From NCBI GenBank assembly GCA_036000965.1, contig DASYUT010000305.1, positions 1-32,584 on the forward strand: a DNA stretch of 32,584 bases, written 5' to 3'. The translations under genes and the position numbers were made by a program. Below are positions 7,487-14,866 of this stretch, one piece after another; position 1 is the stretch's first letter; every line of letters starts with the position of its first letter. The notes beneath the pieces are model-generated. The model made no database searches. It was not told the DNA's origin and worked only from the letters and a program-made list of their open reading frames with translations. The stretch comes from Actinomycetes bacterium (lineage in GTDB: Bacteria > Actinomycetota > CALGFH01).

Positions 7487-8389
7487 ATGGTGGGAAGCGC
7501 ACACAGATGGCGGCTGCGCGTCCTCGGCGTGGGCTTGGCCCTCGCCCTGGCCGCGTGCGGGAGCAGCGGCACGGAGAGCGGGGGTACCGCGACGACTGCT
7601 GGCTCGACCCCGTCGGTCGACCAGGCGCTCGCCGCGAAGGTGCCGGCCGCGATCAAGTCCGACGGCAAGATCCTCGTCGGGACCGACGCGAGCTACGCAC
7701 CGAGCGAGTTCCTCGACACCGACGGCAAGACGGTCATCGGCTTCGACGTCGACCTGTTCAACGCCGTCGCGGCCAAGCTCGGCCTGAAGACCGAGTACCA
7801 GTCGGCGGTCTTTTCCGCGATCATCCCGGGCATCCAGTCCGGGAAGTACGAGATCGGCGTCTCGTCGTTCACCATCAACGCCGAGCGCAAGCAGCAGGCC
7901 AACATGGTCAGCTACTACAGCGCGGGCACCCAGTGGGCGACGAAGCAGGCCAACCCGAACGGGGTCAAGCCCGACGACGCCTGTGGCAAGAAGGTCGCCG
8001 TCCAGACCGACACCGTCCAGGACACCGAGGACCTGCCGAAGCGTCAGCAGGCGTGCAAGGGCGCGGGGAAGCCGGCCATCACCGTCGACCGGTACCAGCG
8101 GCAGGACCAGGCGACCGCCTCCGTGGTCTCGGGCAAGGACGACGCCATGCTCGCCGACTCCCCGGTGGTCGCCTACGCGGTGAAGCAGACCAACGGCCAG
8201 CTCGAGCTGCTCGGTGACATCTACGACTCGGCGCCGTACGGTTACGTCGTCAAGAAGGATCAGACCGAGTTCGCCCAGGCGCTCGCCGGCGCGGTCGGCG
8301 CGCTCGTCTCCGACGGGACCTACAAGAAGGTGCTGGAGAAGTGGGGCGTCGAGGCAGGTGCCATCGACAACCCGGCCGTCAACCCCTGA
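7487..8389 (+). CDS. Polar amino acid ABC transporter substrate-binding lipoprotein (GlnH/FliY-like)
   Basis: Family 3 solute-binding protein (SBP_bac_3) that binds a polar amino acid outside the membrane. The ATG at 7487 is preferred, because AGGAG at 7474-7478 is 8 bases upstream; a GTG at 7478 is the alternative. The product is 300 aa. Residues 9-20 are hydrophobic and the lipobox L-A-L-A-A-C predicts a lipoprotein. The family signature G-F-D-V-D-L-F-N-A-V-A-A-K-L-G is clear, as is the D-A-S-Y-A-P-S-E-F start of the fold. Two cysteines (D-A-C-G-K and Q-Q-A-C-K) flank the hinge region and could form a disulfide. The exact substrate cannot be read from sequence; glutamine, glutamate or arginine are typical. 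The permease and ATPase follow directly. Confidence 0.88.
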   Translation: MVGSAHRWRLRVLGVGLALALAACGSSGTESGGTATTAGSTPSVDQALAAKVPAAIKSDGKILVGTDASYAPSEFLDTDGKTVIGFDVDLFNAVAAKLGLKTEYQSAVFSAIIPGIQSGKYEIGVSSFTINAERKQQANMVSYYSAGTQWATKQANPNGVKPDDACGKKVAVQTDTVQDTEDLPKRQQACKGAGKPAITVDRYQRQDQATASVVSGKDDAMLADSPVVAYAVKQTNGQLELLGDIYDSAPYGYVVKKDQTEFAQALAGAVGALVSDGTYKKVLEKWGVEAGAIDNPAVNP

Positions 8390-8414
8390 TGTCCAGGTAT
8401 CGGGACGCGGTGTC

Positions 8415-9368
8415 ATGACTGAGACGAAGACGGCGGAGCAGGCACGGCCGGAGGCCATCACGGCCGTGCCCGTCCGCCACCCGGGCCGTTGGGTCGCCAT
8501 CGTCGTCATCGCGATCCTGGCGGCGATGTTCGCCCACATGCTGGTGACGAACGAGGCGTTCCAGTGGCGCTTCATGTTCGACAACATGTTCCGCCCGCCG
8601 GTCGTGGAGGGCGTGCGCACGTCGCTGGTCCTCACCGTCCTCGCGATGGTCATCGGCGTGACACTGGGCGTCGTGATCGCGGTGATGCGTCTCTCCCCGA
8701 ACCCGGTGCTCTCTGGCGCGGCGTGGGTCTACACCTGGTTCTTCCGTGCCGTGCCGCGCGTCGTGCTGCTCGTCCTGTTCGGCAACCTCGGGATCCTCTA
8801 CGCGCGCTACGAGTTCGGGCTCCCGTTCGACCGCCAGATCGGCAACCTGTTCGGGGTCGACCTCGACGGTCGGCTGTTCGGTGTGGACGCCCGGACCGTC
8901 GTGACCGGCTTTGTCGCCGGCCTGCTTGGCCTGGCGCTGTCCGAGGCGGCCTACATGGCCGAGATCGTGCGGGGGGGCATGAAGGCGGTCGACCCGGGGC
9001 AGCAGGAGGCCGCCCATGCGCTCGGCATGGGGAACGGCACCACCCTGCGCCGGATCGTCCTGCCCCAGGCGATGCGGGTGATCGTCCCGCCGACCGGCAA
9101 CGAGACGATCGCGATGCTCAAGGACACCTCGCTGGTCGCCTTCGTCCCGGTCACCAACGAGCTGTTCTTCCAGCTCCAGGCGATCGGCGCCCGCACGTTC
9201 CGGGTCTTCCCGATGCTGGTCGCGGCCTGCCTGTGGTACCTGGCGATGACCAGCGTGCTCATGGTCGGCCAGTACTTCCTGGAGCGGTACTTCAGCCGGG
9301 GCTTCGGCACCGGCGGGCGGCAGCCCCGCGTCCGCGCCGCGGGGCCAGGAGGTGCACATGGCGTCTGA
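8415..9368 (+). CDS. Polar amino acid ABC transporter permease (HisM/GlnP family)
   Basis: Membrane subunit of the importer (317 aa from ATG 8415). A longer in-frame extension overlaps the previous gene and is not credible. The inner-membrane permease domain contains T-S-L-V-L-T-V-L and the EAA-type loop [22 protein letters not shown] that engages the ATPase, then [10 protein letters not shown]. It is longer than the usual 220-250 residues because of an N-terminal helix (about residues 29-46) plus an insert near residues 133-155 between transmembrane segments. Its 3' end overlaps the ATPase start by 11 bases. Confidence 0.9.
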   Translation: MTETKTAEQARPEAITAVPVRHPGRWVAIVVIAILAAMFAHMLVTNEAFQWRFMFDNMFRPPVVEGVRTSLVLTVLAMVIGVTLGVVIAVMRLSPNPVLSGAAWVYTWFFRAVPRVVLLVLFGNLGILYARYEFGLPFDRQIGNLFGVDLDGRLFGVDARTVVTGFVAGLLGLALSEAAYMAEIVRGGMKAVDPGQQEAAHALGMGNGTTLRRIVLPQAMRVIVPPTGNETIAMLKDTSLVAFVPVTNELFFQLQAIGARTFRVFPMLVAACLWYLAMTSVLMVGQYFLERYFSRGFGTGGRQPRVRAAGPGGAHGV

Positions 9369-10164
9369 TCTCGCTGGCACGGCGGCCACCGGTCCCGGGG
9401 CCGCGACACCGATGGTGAAGGCCGAGGCGGTGCACAAGCGGTTCGGCCACCTGGAGGTGCTCAAGGGCATCGACCTCGAGGTTCGGCCCGGCCAGGTGGT
9501 CGTGCTGCTGGGCGCGTCGGGCTCGGGCAAGTCGACGTTCCTGCGCTGCATCAACCACCTCGAGAAGATCAACGCGGGGCGGCTGTGGGTCGACGGCGAG
9601 CTGGTCGGCTACCGCCAGGTGGGCGACAAGCTCCACGAGCTGCGCGAGCGCGAGGTCGCCCGCAAGCGCGCCGAGATCGGCATGGTGTTCCAGCGCTTCA
9701 ACCTGTTCGGGCACATGACGGTGCTCGAGAACGTGTGCGAGGCGCCCTGCCAGGTCAAGCGGGTGTCCAAGGGGTCGGCACGGCAGCGCGCGAGGGAGCT
9801 GCTCGAGCAGGTCGGCCTGGCCGAGAAGGCCGACGTCTACCCCGCGCAGCTCTCGGGTGGGCAGCAGCAGCGCGTCGCGATCGCCCGCGCGCTGGCCATG
9901 GACCCGAAGCTGATGCTGTTCGACGAGCCGACCAGCGCGCTCGACCCTGAGCTGGTCGGCGACGTGCTGGAGGCGATGAAGCAGCTCGCGCGGGACGGCA
10001 TGACGATGATCGTGGTCACCCACGAGATGGGCTTTGCCCGCGAGGTGGGGGACTGGCTGGTCTTCATGGACGGGGGCGTCATCGTGGAGGAGGGCCCCCC
10101 GGTCGAGGTGTTCGCCAACCCGCAGCACCAGCGCACGAAGGCATTCCTGTCCAAGATCCTCTGA
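9358..10164 (+). CDS. Polar amino acid ABC transporter ATP-binding protein (GlnQ/HisP-like)
   Basis: Cytoplasmic ATPase (268 aa) of the same importer. The ATG at 9358 is chosen because AGGAGG at 9347-9352 lies five bases before it. Walker A G-A-S-G-S-G-K-S is at 52-59, the signature L-S-G-G-Q-Q-Q at 165-171, Walker B L-M-L-F-D-E-P at 185-191 and the H-loop H222. The sequence [10 protein letters not shown] is typical of the polar amino acid class. Compared with GlnQ it carries a ~15-residue insert around residues 82-100 ([11 protein letters not shown]) seen in some homologues. It is the last gene of the operon, followed by a strong hairpin. Confidence 0.92.
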   Translation: MASDLAGTAATGPGAATPMVKAEAVHKRFGHLEVLKGIDLEVRPGQVVVLLGASGSGKSTFLRCINHLEKINAGRLWVDGELVGYRQVGDKLHELREREVARKRAEIGMVFQRFNLFGHMTVLENVCEAPCQVKRVSKGSARQRARELLEQVGLAEKADVYPAQLSGGQQQRVAIARALAMDPKLMLFDEPTSALDPELVGDVLEAMKQLARDGMTMIVVTHEMGFAREVGDWLVFMDGGVIVEEGPPVEVFANPQHQRTKAFLSKIL

Positions 10165-10193
10165 GGGTGGCCGTCTGAAGGGTGGCCGTCTGC
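10164..10193 (+). repeat. 15-bp tandem duplication directly after the glnQ-like stop
   Basis: AGGGTGGCCGTCTGA at 10164-10178 is repeated at 10179-10193 with only the last base changed. It duplicates the left arm of the following hairpin, so either copy could pair with the right arm. Confidence 0.85.
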
Positions 10194-10207
10194 GGGGCGG
10201 CCACCCT
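10179..10207 (+). terminator. Terminator-like hairpin after the polar amino acid operon
   Basis: AGGGTGGCCG at 10179-10188 pairs with CGGCCACCCT at 10198-10207, ten perfect pairs around a 9-base loop, 15 bases after the stop. There is no T-tract, but the strength and position suit a terminator. Confidence 0.6.
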
Positions 10208-10230
10208 CCGGCGACGGGAGCCGGGAAGGG

Positions 10231-10319
10231 GTCCGGCGAGGAGTCAAGGCCTTTGGGGCCGTTCGCACCTTCCCCGAGCGCGAACGTTCTCTACTCGGTC
10301 CTTGACTCCCCCGCCGGAC
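10231..10319. other. 89-bp element closed by a near-perfect 19-20 bp inverted repeat
   Basis: GTCCGGCG at 10231-10238 pairs with CGCCGGAC at 10312-10319, and GGAGTCAAGG at 10240-10249 pairs with CCTTGACTCC at 10300-10309. The two stems stack with one small unpaired offset. The interior holds a second perfect stem, CGTTCGC at 10260-10266 with GCGAACG at 10280-10286. No protein frame fits. Possible identities are a structured RNA (small RNA or leader), a miniature inverted-repeat element, or a large DNA operator. No target-site duplication is obvious. Confidence 0.6.
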
Positions 10320-10325
10320 GGAACT

Positions 10326-10349
10326 CGGGGCCCCCTATCGGGGACCCCG
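10326..10349 (+). terminator. GC hairpin with tetraloop
   Basis: CGGGGCCCCC at 10326-10335 and GGGGACCCCG at 10340-10349 form a ten-pair stem with one mismatch around TATC. It follows the 89-bp element by six bases and could be its terminator if that element is transcribed rightward. Confidence 0.4.
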
Positions 10350-10398
10350 ATCGGCGCTCAAGCTAACAGCCGTCCCGGCGCCGGTCAACTCGTCGAAT

Positions 10399-10415
10399 CC
10401 GTTGTGCCGCAACGG
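10399..10415. promoter_or_regulatory. Inverted repeat, possible operator
   Basis: CCGTTG and CAACGG flank a five-base spacer at 10399-10415, with partial extension of the arms on both sides. It lies in the gene-free region about 270 bp upstream of the RsbW-like gene. Confidence 0.3.
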
Positions 10416-10556
10416 TTTCATCGATCCGTGCAGGTGCCACCTGCGACGATGGTCGCGGAGAATTTCCGTCGGGTGTCGCCCACCGGTCGCGTGGAATTCG
10501 GTCCACCGAAACGGGCTGGTCATCTGCCCCGAGTGGAGCCGGCTGAGCGACGAGCG

Positions 10557-10604
10557 GGAACGTCCGGCGCGACCGGTCGTCCCCGTAGGGGACGACACTA
10601 TACA
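10557..10604 (+). promoter_or_regulatory. Promoter/operator region of the RsbW-like gene with a perfect palindrome
   Basis: GTCGTCCCC at 10576-10584 and GGGGACGAC at 10588-10596 form a perfect inverted repeat with a three-base centre. A GGAAC at 10557-10561 followed after 16 bases by CGTC at 10578-10581 resembles an ECF-sigma promoter, whose -10 would lie inside the palindrome. TATACA at 10599-10604, just past the palindrome, could instead be an ordinary -10 box. Either reading puts the palindrome where a regulator could block transcription. Confidence 0.4.
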
Positions 10605-10680
10605 AGGCGGACACAATGCAGGAGCGAAATAACCAAGTCGAGCTAGTCACCCGCTCGCGACGTTTCAGCCGGGTAGGGAA

Positions 10681-11136
10681 ATGGGTATGGCTGGCCGCGC
10701 CGGATCGTCGTCGACCTCTCCCGGGGTGCCCGTGGAACTGGAGATCGCCCCGTCGTCGGTGTACCTCCCCGAGATCCGCCGGGCGGCCCAGGGCGTGCTC
10801 GCAGGCATCGCCCGCGAGGTCGCCGCCGACGTCCTGCTCGCGCTCCACGAGGCGGTGGCCAACGCCATCCGCCACGGCTCCGGGGGTGGCGGGCCGATCC
10901 GGGTCGCCCTGGTGGTGCGGAGCGGCTGGATCGAGATGGCGGTCCAGGACCACGGCCCCGCCCCCCGGCTGCCGCGGCTGCCCGCCGACTCGCCCACGCC
11001 CCTGGCCAACGGGGGCCGCGGCCTCTGGCTCATCCTGCACCTCGTCGACGAGGTGCGGCTCACCCGGGTCGGCGAGGGCACCCTGCTGTCGCTCCGCCGC
11101 CGGGCCGAGGCGTTCACCGGCGCGACCAGGCGGTAG
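10681..11136 (+). CDS. RsbW-like anti-sigma / serine kinase ATP-binding protein
   Basis: Small HATPase_c protein (151 aa) of the RsbW/SpoIIAB type, which in known cases binds a sigma factor or phosphorylates an antagonist. The N-box H-E-A-V-A-N-A-I-R-H-G lies at residues 56-66, the G1 box D-H-G near 90-92 and the G2 region G-G-R-G-L-W-L-I at 111-118, so ATP binding looks intact. The start is ATG 10681; ATG 10687 is also possible, with AGGG at 10674-10677 as a weak ribosome site. No sigma factor or STAS antagonist gene lies next to it, so its partner is elsewhere. It stands alone between a structured intergenic region and polA, with its own palindromic promoter region. Confidence 0.8.
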   Translation: MGMAGRAGSSSTSPGVPVELEIAPSSVYLPEIRRAAQGVLAGIAREVAADVLLALHEAVANAIRHGSGGGGPIRVALVVRSGWIEMAVQDHGPAPRLPRLPADSPTPLANGGRGLWLILHLVDEVRLTRVGEGTLLSLRRRAEAFTGATRR

Positions 11137-11166
11137 CCGGACGGCCCGGACGGCCGGGCCGTGGGC

Positions 11167-11324
11167 AGGTGCCGCCGGGTGAGCCCCCGGACCGGTGCGG
11201 CCGGGTGGGGCCCCTGGGCCGGTGCGGCCGGGTGGGGCCCCGGGCCGGTGCGGCCGGGTGGAGCCCCCGGACTGTGGCGCCGGGTGAGCCCCTGGTCTGC
11301 CGGGTCCCACTGCCGGGTCCCACT
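11167..11324 (+). repeat. 26-27 bp tandem repeats upstream of polA
   Basis: About five units of 26-27 bp run from 11167 to about 11297, each containing (C/G)CCGGGTG(G/A)(G/A)GCCCC. The three middle units are nearly identical. They are followed by two copies of a 13-bp TGCCGGGTCCCAC unit ending at 11324. The array ends three bases before the polA -10 box. No coding role is evident. Confidence 0.8.
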
Positions 11325-11326
11325 GT

Positions 11327-11332
11327 TAGACT
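11327..11332 (+). promoter_or_regulatory. polA -10 box, leaderless arrangement
   Basis: TAGACT at 11327-11332 is a good actinobacterial -10. Seven bases separate it from the GTG start at 11340, so transcription would begin at or next to the start codon. No Shine-Dalgarno sequence is present. The -35 region lies in the tandem repeats and is not recognisable. Confidence 0.6.
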
Positions 11333-11339
11333 CGCCATC

Positions 11340-14054
11340 GTGACGACCGAAGCGACCACCCAGCACACCGACCGCCCGCTCGTGCTCCTCGACGGCCACA
11401 GCCTGGCCTACCGGGCGTACTTCGCGCTGCCCGACGACCTGGCCACCACCACCGGCCAGATCACCAACGCCGTCTACGGCTTCACCAGCATGCTCGTCAA
11501 GCTGTTCGGCGAGGTGGCGCCGGACCGGATCGCGGTCTGCTTCGACCTCGGGCGGCCTGCCTACCGGTACGACGTCTACGACGGCTACAAGGCCAACCGC
11601 TCGACCGCCCCCGACCAGTTCCGCTCCCAGCTCCCTCTGATCCGCGAGGTGCTGGCCGCGCTGCGCATCCCGGTCGTCGAGGTGGAGGGCTACGAGGCCG
11701 ACGACGTGATCGCCACCCTGGTGGAGCAGGCCAGGGCCGAGGGCGTGCCGGTCCTGGTGGTCACCGGCGACCGGGACAACCTCCAGCTCATCAACGACCA
11801 GGCCGGCGTCAAGGTGATGATGACCCGCCGGGGCGTGACCGACACGGTCACCTACGACGAGGCCGGCGTGCGCGGGCGCTACGGGGTCGAGCCCGGCCAG
11901 TACGTCGACCTGGCCGCGCTGCGCGGCGACAGCTCCGACAACCTGCCCGGGGTGCCCGGGGTGGGGGACAAGACCGCGGCCAAGCTGGTCAACCAGTACG
12001 GCACCGCCGAGGAGGTCGTCGCCCACGCCGGCGAGCAGAAGGGCAAGCTCCGCGACAACCTCCTCGCCCACGCCGAGGGCGTGCTGCGCAACAAGCAGCT
12101 CGCGACCCTGCGGCGGGACGTGCCCCTGCCGGTCGGCGTGGCCGACCTGCGCATGGGCGACTGGGATCGGGCCGAGATCCACCGGCTGTTCGACACCCTC
12201 GAGTTCCACCCGCTGCGGGAGCGGCTGTTCGCCGCCAGGGCCCAGCCGACCAGCTCCGACGTCGGCTTCGAGGTCGACGCCAGCAGGCTCGCCCCGGGGG
12301 AGCTGGCCGGCTGGCTGGCCCGGGTGCCCGAAGGCGCGCCGGTCGCCCTCGCCGCGCGCCTGGCCACCGGGCCGGGCCGGGCCGAGCTCTCCGGGGCGGC
12401 CCTGTGGGCGGCCGGGCCTGGTGCGGTCTGGTTCGACCTGGCCAGGGCCGACCCTGCCGACGTCGACGCCTTGCAGGCGCTGCTCGCCGACCCGGCCCGG
12501 CCCAAGGTCGCCCACGACGCCAAGCAGCTCTACCTGGGCGTCTGGGGCCGCGACGGCCGGTTCGACGGGCTCGCCCTGGACACCGCGCTGGCCGCCTACC
12601 TCGCTCTGCCCGCGCAGCGGACCTACGACCTGGCCGACCTCGCCCTGCGCTACCTCCGCAAGGAGCTGCGCCCCGAGGGCACGGCCAAGGAGGGAGCGGC
12701 GGCCGGGGACGGGACCCAGCTCGCGTTCGACACCGGCGAGGAGGACGACGACTGGGCCGACTGGTGCCTGCGCGCCCAGGCGGTCGGCGAGCTCGGCCAG
12801 GCCCTGGCCGGCGAGATGGCCTCCATGGGCGTGGAGCGGCTCAACCAGGAGGTCGAGCTGCCCCTGGTGCCGATCCTGGCCAAGCTCGAGCGGACCGGGA
12901 TCGCGGTCGACCTGTCGGTGCTCACCGACATCGACGACCGCCTGATCGACCAGATCCGCGACCACGAGGCGCGCATCTACGAGCTGGCCGGGGAGAAGTT
13001 CAACATCGGGTCGAACCCGCAGCTCCAGGTCATCCTGTTCGAGAAGCTGGGGCTGCCCAGGACCAAGCGGATCCGCACCGGCTACACCACCGACGCGGCC
13101 GCGCTGAACCAGCTCGCCGGCACCCACCCGATCGTGGAGGAGCTGCTCGCCTACCGCGAGGTGGCCAAGCTCAAGAACACCTACAGCGACGCCCTGCCCA
13201 AGCTGGTCCAGCCCGACGGGCGCATCCACGCCCAGTTCAACCAGCTCATCGCCTCGACCGGCCGCCTGTCCAGCCAGAACCCCAACGTGCAGAACATCCC
13301 CACCCGGACCGAGTCCGGGCGGGAGATCCGGCGCGCGTTCGTGGCCGGCCCCGAGGCCGAGACGCTGCTGGTGGCCGACTACGCCCAGCTCGAGTTCCGG
13401 GTGCTCGCCCACCTGGCCGGCGACGAGACCCTGGTCGCCGCGTTCCTGGGCGGGGAGGACGTCCATGCCACGGTGGCCGCCATGGTCTGGGGCCTGCCGC
13501 CCGACCAGGTCGACCGGGACCTGCGCAACCGGGTCAAGGTGGTGACCTACGGGCTCGCCTACGGCCTGAGCGCCTTCGGCCTGGCCCAGGCGCTCGGCAT
13601 CACCGCCGAGGAGGCCCGGGCGCTGATGGACACCTACTTCGAGCGGTTCGGCAAGGTCAAGTCGTACCTGGACGGGGTCGTCACCCAGGCCAGGCGGGAC
13701 GGCTACACCCAGACGATCCTGGGCCGGCGCCGCTACCTGCCCGACCTTGCGTCCGACTCCTACCAGCGCCGCCAGATGGCCGAGCGGATGGCGCTGAACG
13801 CCCCCATCCAGGGCTCGGAGGCCGACATCATCAAGATGGCGATGGTCGCCGTGGACCGGGCCATGACCCGGGCCGGGCTGGCCTCGCGCATGGTCCTGCA
13901 GGTGCACGACGAGCTCGTCTTCGAGGTGGTGCCGGGCGAGGCCGATCCCTTGGCCGAGCTGGTCCGCCGCGAGATGCAGGACGTCTACCAGCTCAGGGTG
14001 CCGCTCGAGGTGTCGATGGCCACCGGCCGTTCCTGGGCCGAGGCCCAGCACTGA
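11340..14054 (+). CDS. polA: DNA polymerase I
   Basis: Repair and Okazaki-fragment polymerase (904 aa). The GTG at 11340 gives V-T-T-E-A-T-T before the conserved L-V-L-L-D-G-H-S-L-A-Y-R-A. The 5'-3' exonuclease domain (about 10-290) carries Y-E-A-D-D-V near 118-123, T-G-D-R-D near 142-146 and the helix-hairpin-helix G-V-P-G-V-G-D-K-T. The middle domain (about 310-500) lacks the acidic D-x-E pair of a working 3'-5' exonuclease, so proofreading is probably absent, as in many actinobacterial Pol I enzymes. The polymerase domain has motif A D-Y-A-Q-L-E-F-R (near 680), the O-helix R-N-R-V-K-V-V-T-Y-G-L-A-Y-G with Tyr at the ddNTP-discrimination site, and motif C V-H-D-E. It is convergent with the Nudix gene. 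Confidence 0.96.
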   Translation: MTTEATTQHTDRPLVLLDGHSLAYRAYFALPDDLATTTGQITNAVYGFTSMLVKLFGEVAPDRIAVCFDLGRPAYRYDVYDGYKANRSTAPDQFRSQLPLIREVLAALRIPVVEVEGYEADDVIATLVEQARAEGVPVLVVTGDRDNLQLINDQAGVKVMMTRRGVTDTVTYDEAGVRGRYGVEPGQYVDLAALRGDSSDNLPGVPGVGDKTAAKLVNQYGTAEEVVAHAGEQKGKLRDNLLAHAEGVLRNKQLATLRRDVPLPVGVADLRMGDWDRAEIHRLFDTLEFHPLRERLFAARAQPTSSDVGFEVDASRLAPGELAGWLARVPEGAPVALAARLATGPGRAELSGAALWAAGPGAVWFDLARADPADVDALQALLADPARPKVAHDAKQLYLGVWGRDGRFDGLALDTALAAYLALPAQRTYDLADLALRYLRKELRPEGTAKEGAAAGDGTQLAFDTGEEDDDWADWCLRAQAVGELGQALAGEMASMGVERLNQEVELPLVPILAKLERTGIAVDLSVLTDIDDRLIDQIRDHEARIYELAGEKFNIGSNPQLQVILFEKLGLPRTKRIRTGYTTDAAALNQLAGTHPIVEELLAYREVAKLKNTYSDALPKLVQPDGRIHAQFNQLIASTGRLSSQNPNVQNIPTRTESGREIRRAFVAGPEAETLLVADYAQLEFRVLAHLAGDETLVAAFLGGEDVHATVAAMVWGLPPDQVDRDLRNRVKVVTYGLAYGLSAFGLAQALGITAEEARALMDTYFERFGKVKSYLDGVVTQARRDGYTQTILGRRRYLPDLASDSYQRRQMAERMALNAPIQGSEADIIKMAMVAVDRAMTRAGLASRMVLQVHDELVFEVVPGEADPLAELVRREMQDVYQLRVPLEVSMATGRSWAEAQH

Positions 14055-14080
14055 CGACCCGGCCAGGGACTGCTGGGAGC

Positions 14081-14114
14081 GCGGCCAAGTTCGGCCGGCG
14101 GCCAAGTTCGGCCG
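14081..14114. repeat. 17-bp tandem duplication in the polA/Nudix convergent gap
   Basis: GCGGCCAAGTTCGGCCG occurs at 14081-14097 and again at 14098-14114. Each copy can fold as CGGCC-loop-GGCCG. The gap lies between convergent stops, so the hairpins may act as a bidirectional terminator. An inverted copy of 19 matching bases occurs at 19922-19940. Confidence 0.75.
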
Positions 14115-14119
14115 TGAGT

Positions 14120-14866
14120 TCAGTCCAGGTCGGGTGGCAGCTCCGGGTTGGCGGCGAGCACGGCCAGGCGGCGGATCTGCTCGGCCGTGATCCGGCCCAG
14201 CGACAGCTCCGGCAGGTCGTCGACGCCGAACCAGCCGACCCCGAGCGTCTCATACCCGGCCTCGGGCCGGCCGCCGGTGATCTCGCAGGCGATGGCCAGC
14301 TTGTAGACCGAGCTGAGGCTCGGGGTCGGGTTGTGGCGGGCCCGCTCCCAGACGGCGAGCAGGCGGGTGGCCCGCACCTGGTAGCCGGACTCCTCGGCGA
14401 CTTCGCGGACGGCCATCTCGGCCGGGGAGGAGCCCACGTCGGCCCAGCCGCCAGGCAGCGACCAGCGGCCGTCGGCGCGCTCCCTGACCAGCAGCACCTC
14501 GCCGTCGCGCTCGACGAACGCGCGCACGTCCACCTTGGGGGTGGGGTAGCCGGAGTCCGCGGCGAACAGCTCGCCGAGCCGCACGAGGTCCTCGCGCGAC
14601 CCGGCGTCGACGTGGCGGGCCACGATCTCCACCGACAGGGCCTGCAGGGTCCGGTACCGGTCGAGGTCGTAGGGGTTGTGCGTATAGGTGATCCCGGCCT
14701 GGGCGATCGCCTGGATGCGCTTGGCCCACGCGAGCCACTGCGGCTCCCTGGACCCCGGCCCGGGCGCTGTCGGGTCGCCTCCCGGATGCTCCCTGGACTC
14801 CGGCCCGGGCTGCGTCGGGTCGCCTTCCGGAAGCTCCCCGGGTCCCTCCGGCTGCCTCTCCGTCAC
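14120..14866 (-). CDS. Nudix hydrolase with N-terminal Nudix-associated domain
   Basis: Probable nucleoside-diphosphate-linked pyrophosphatase (248 aa). The GTG start overlaps the alaX stop in a GTGA, so it is coupled to alaX and has no clear ribosome site of its own. Residues 7-41 are a Pro/Gly-rich low-complexity stretch with two copies of a G-D-P-T-x-P-G-P-x-S-R-E unit. Residues 43-105 resemble the N-terminal domain found in YjhB-type Nudix proteins (W-A-K-R-I-Q-A-I-A-Q-A-G-I-T-Y). The Nudix box at 140-162 reads G-W-A-D-V-G-S-S-P then R-E-V-A-E-E-S-G-Y. The metal-binding R-E-x-x-E-E-x-G is intact, but the first glutamate of the consensus is Ser. The substrate is not predictable. Confidence 0.88.
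   Translation of the reverse strand: MTERQPEGPGELPEGDPTQPGPESREHPGGDPTAPGPGSREPQWLAWAKRIQAIAQAGITYTHNPYDLDRYRTLQALSVEIVARHVDAGSREDLVRLGELFAADSGYPTPKVDVRAFVERDGEVLLVRERADGRWSLPGGWADVGSSPAEMAVREVAEESGYQVRATRLLAVWERARHNPTPSLSSVYKLAIACEITGGRPEAGYETLGVGWFGVDDLPELSLGRITAEQIRRLAVLAANPELPPDLD

Noticed and set aside
10402-10632. Small plus-strand gene upstream of the RsbW-like gene
   Set aside because: No ribosome site, Arg/Cys-rich chance composition, and it runs through the palindromic promoter region.
10665-14105. Very long minus-strand frame opposite polA
   Set aside because: A high-GC shadow frame; the plus strand encodes an unmistakable DNA polymerase I with all motifs. The same applies to the long frame at 12404-15322.
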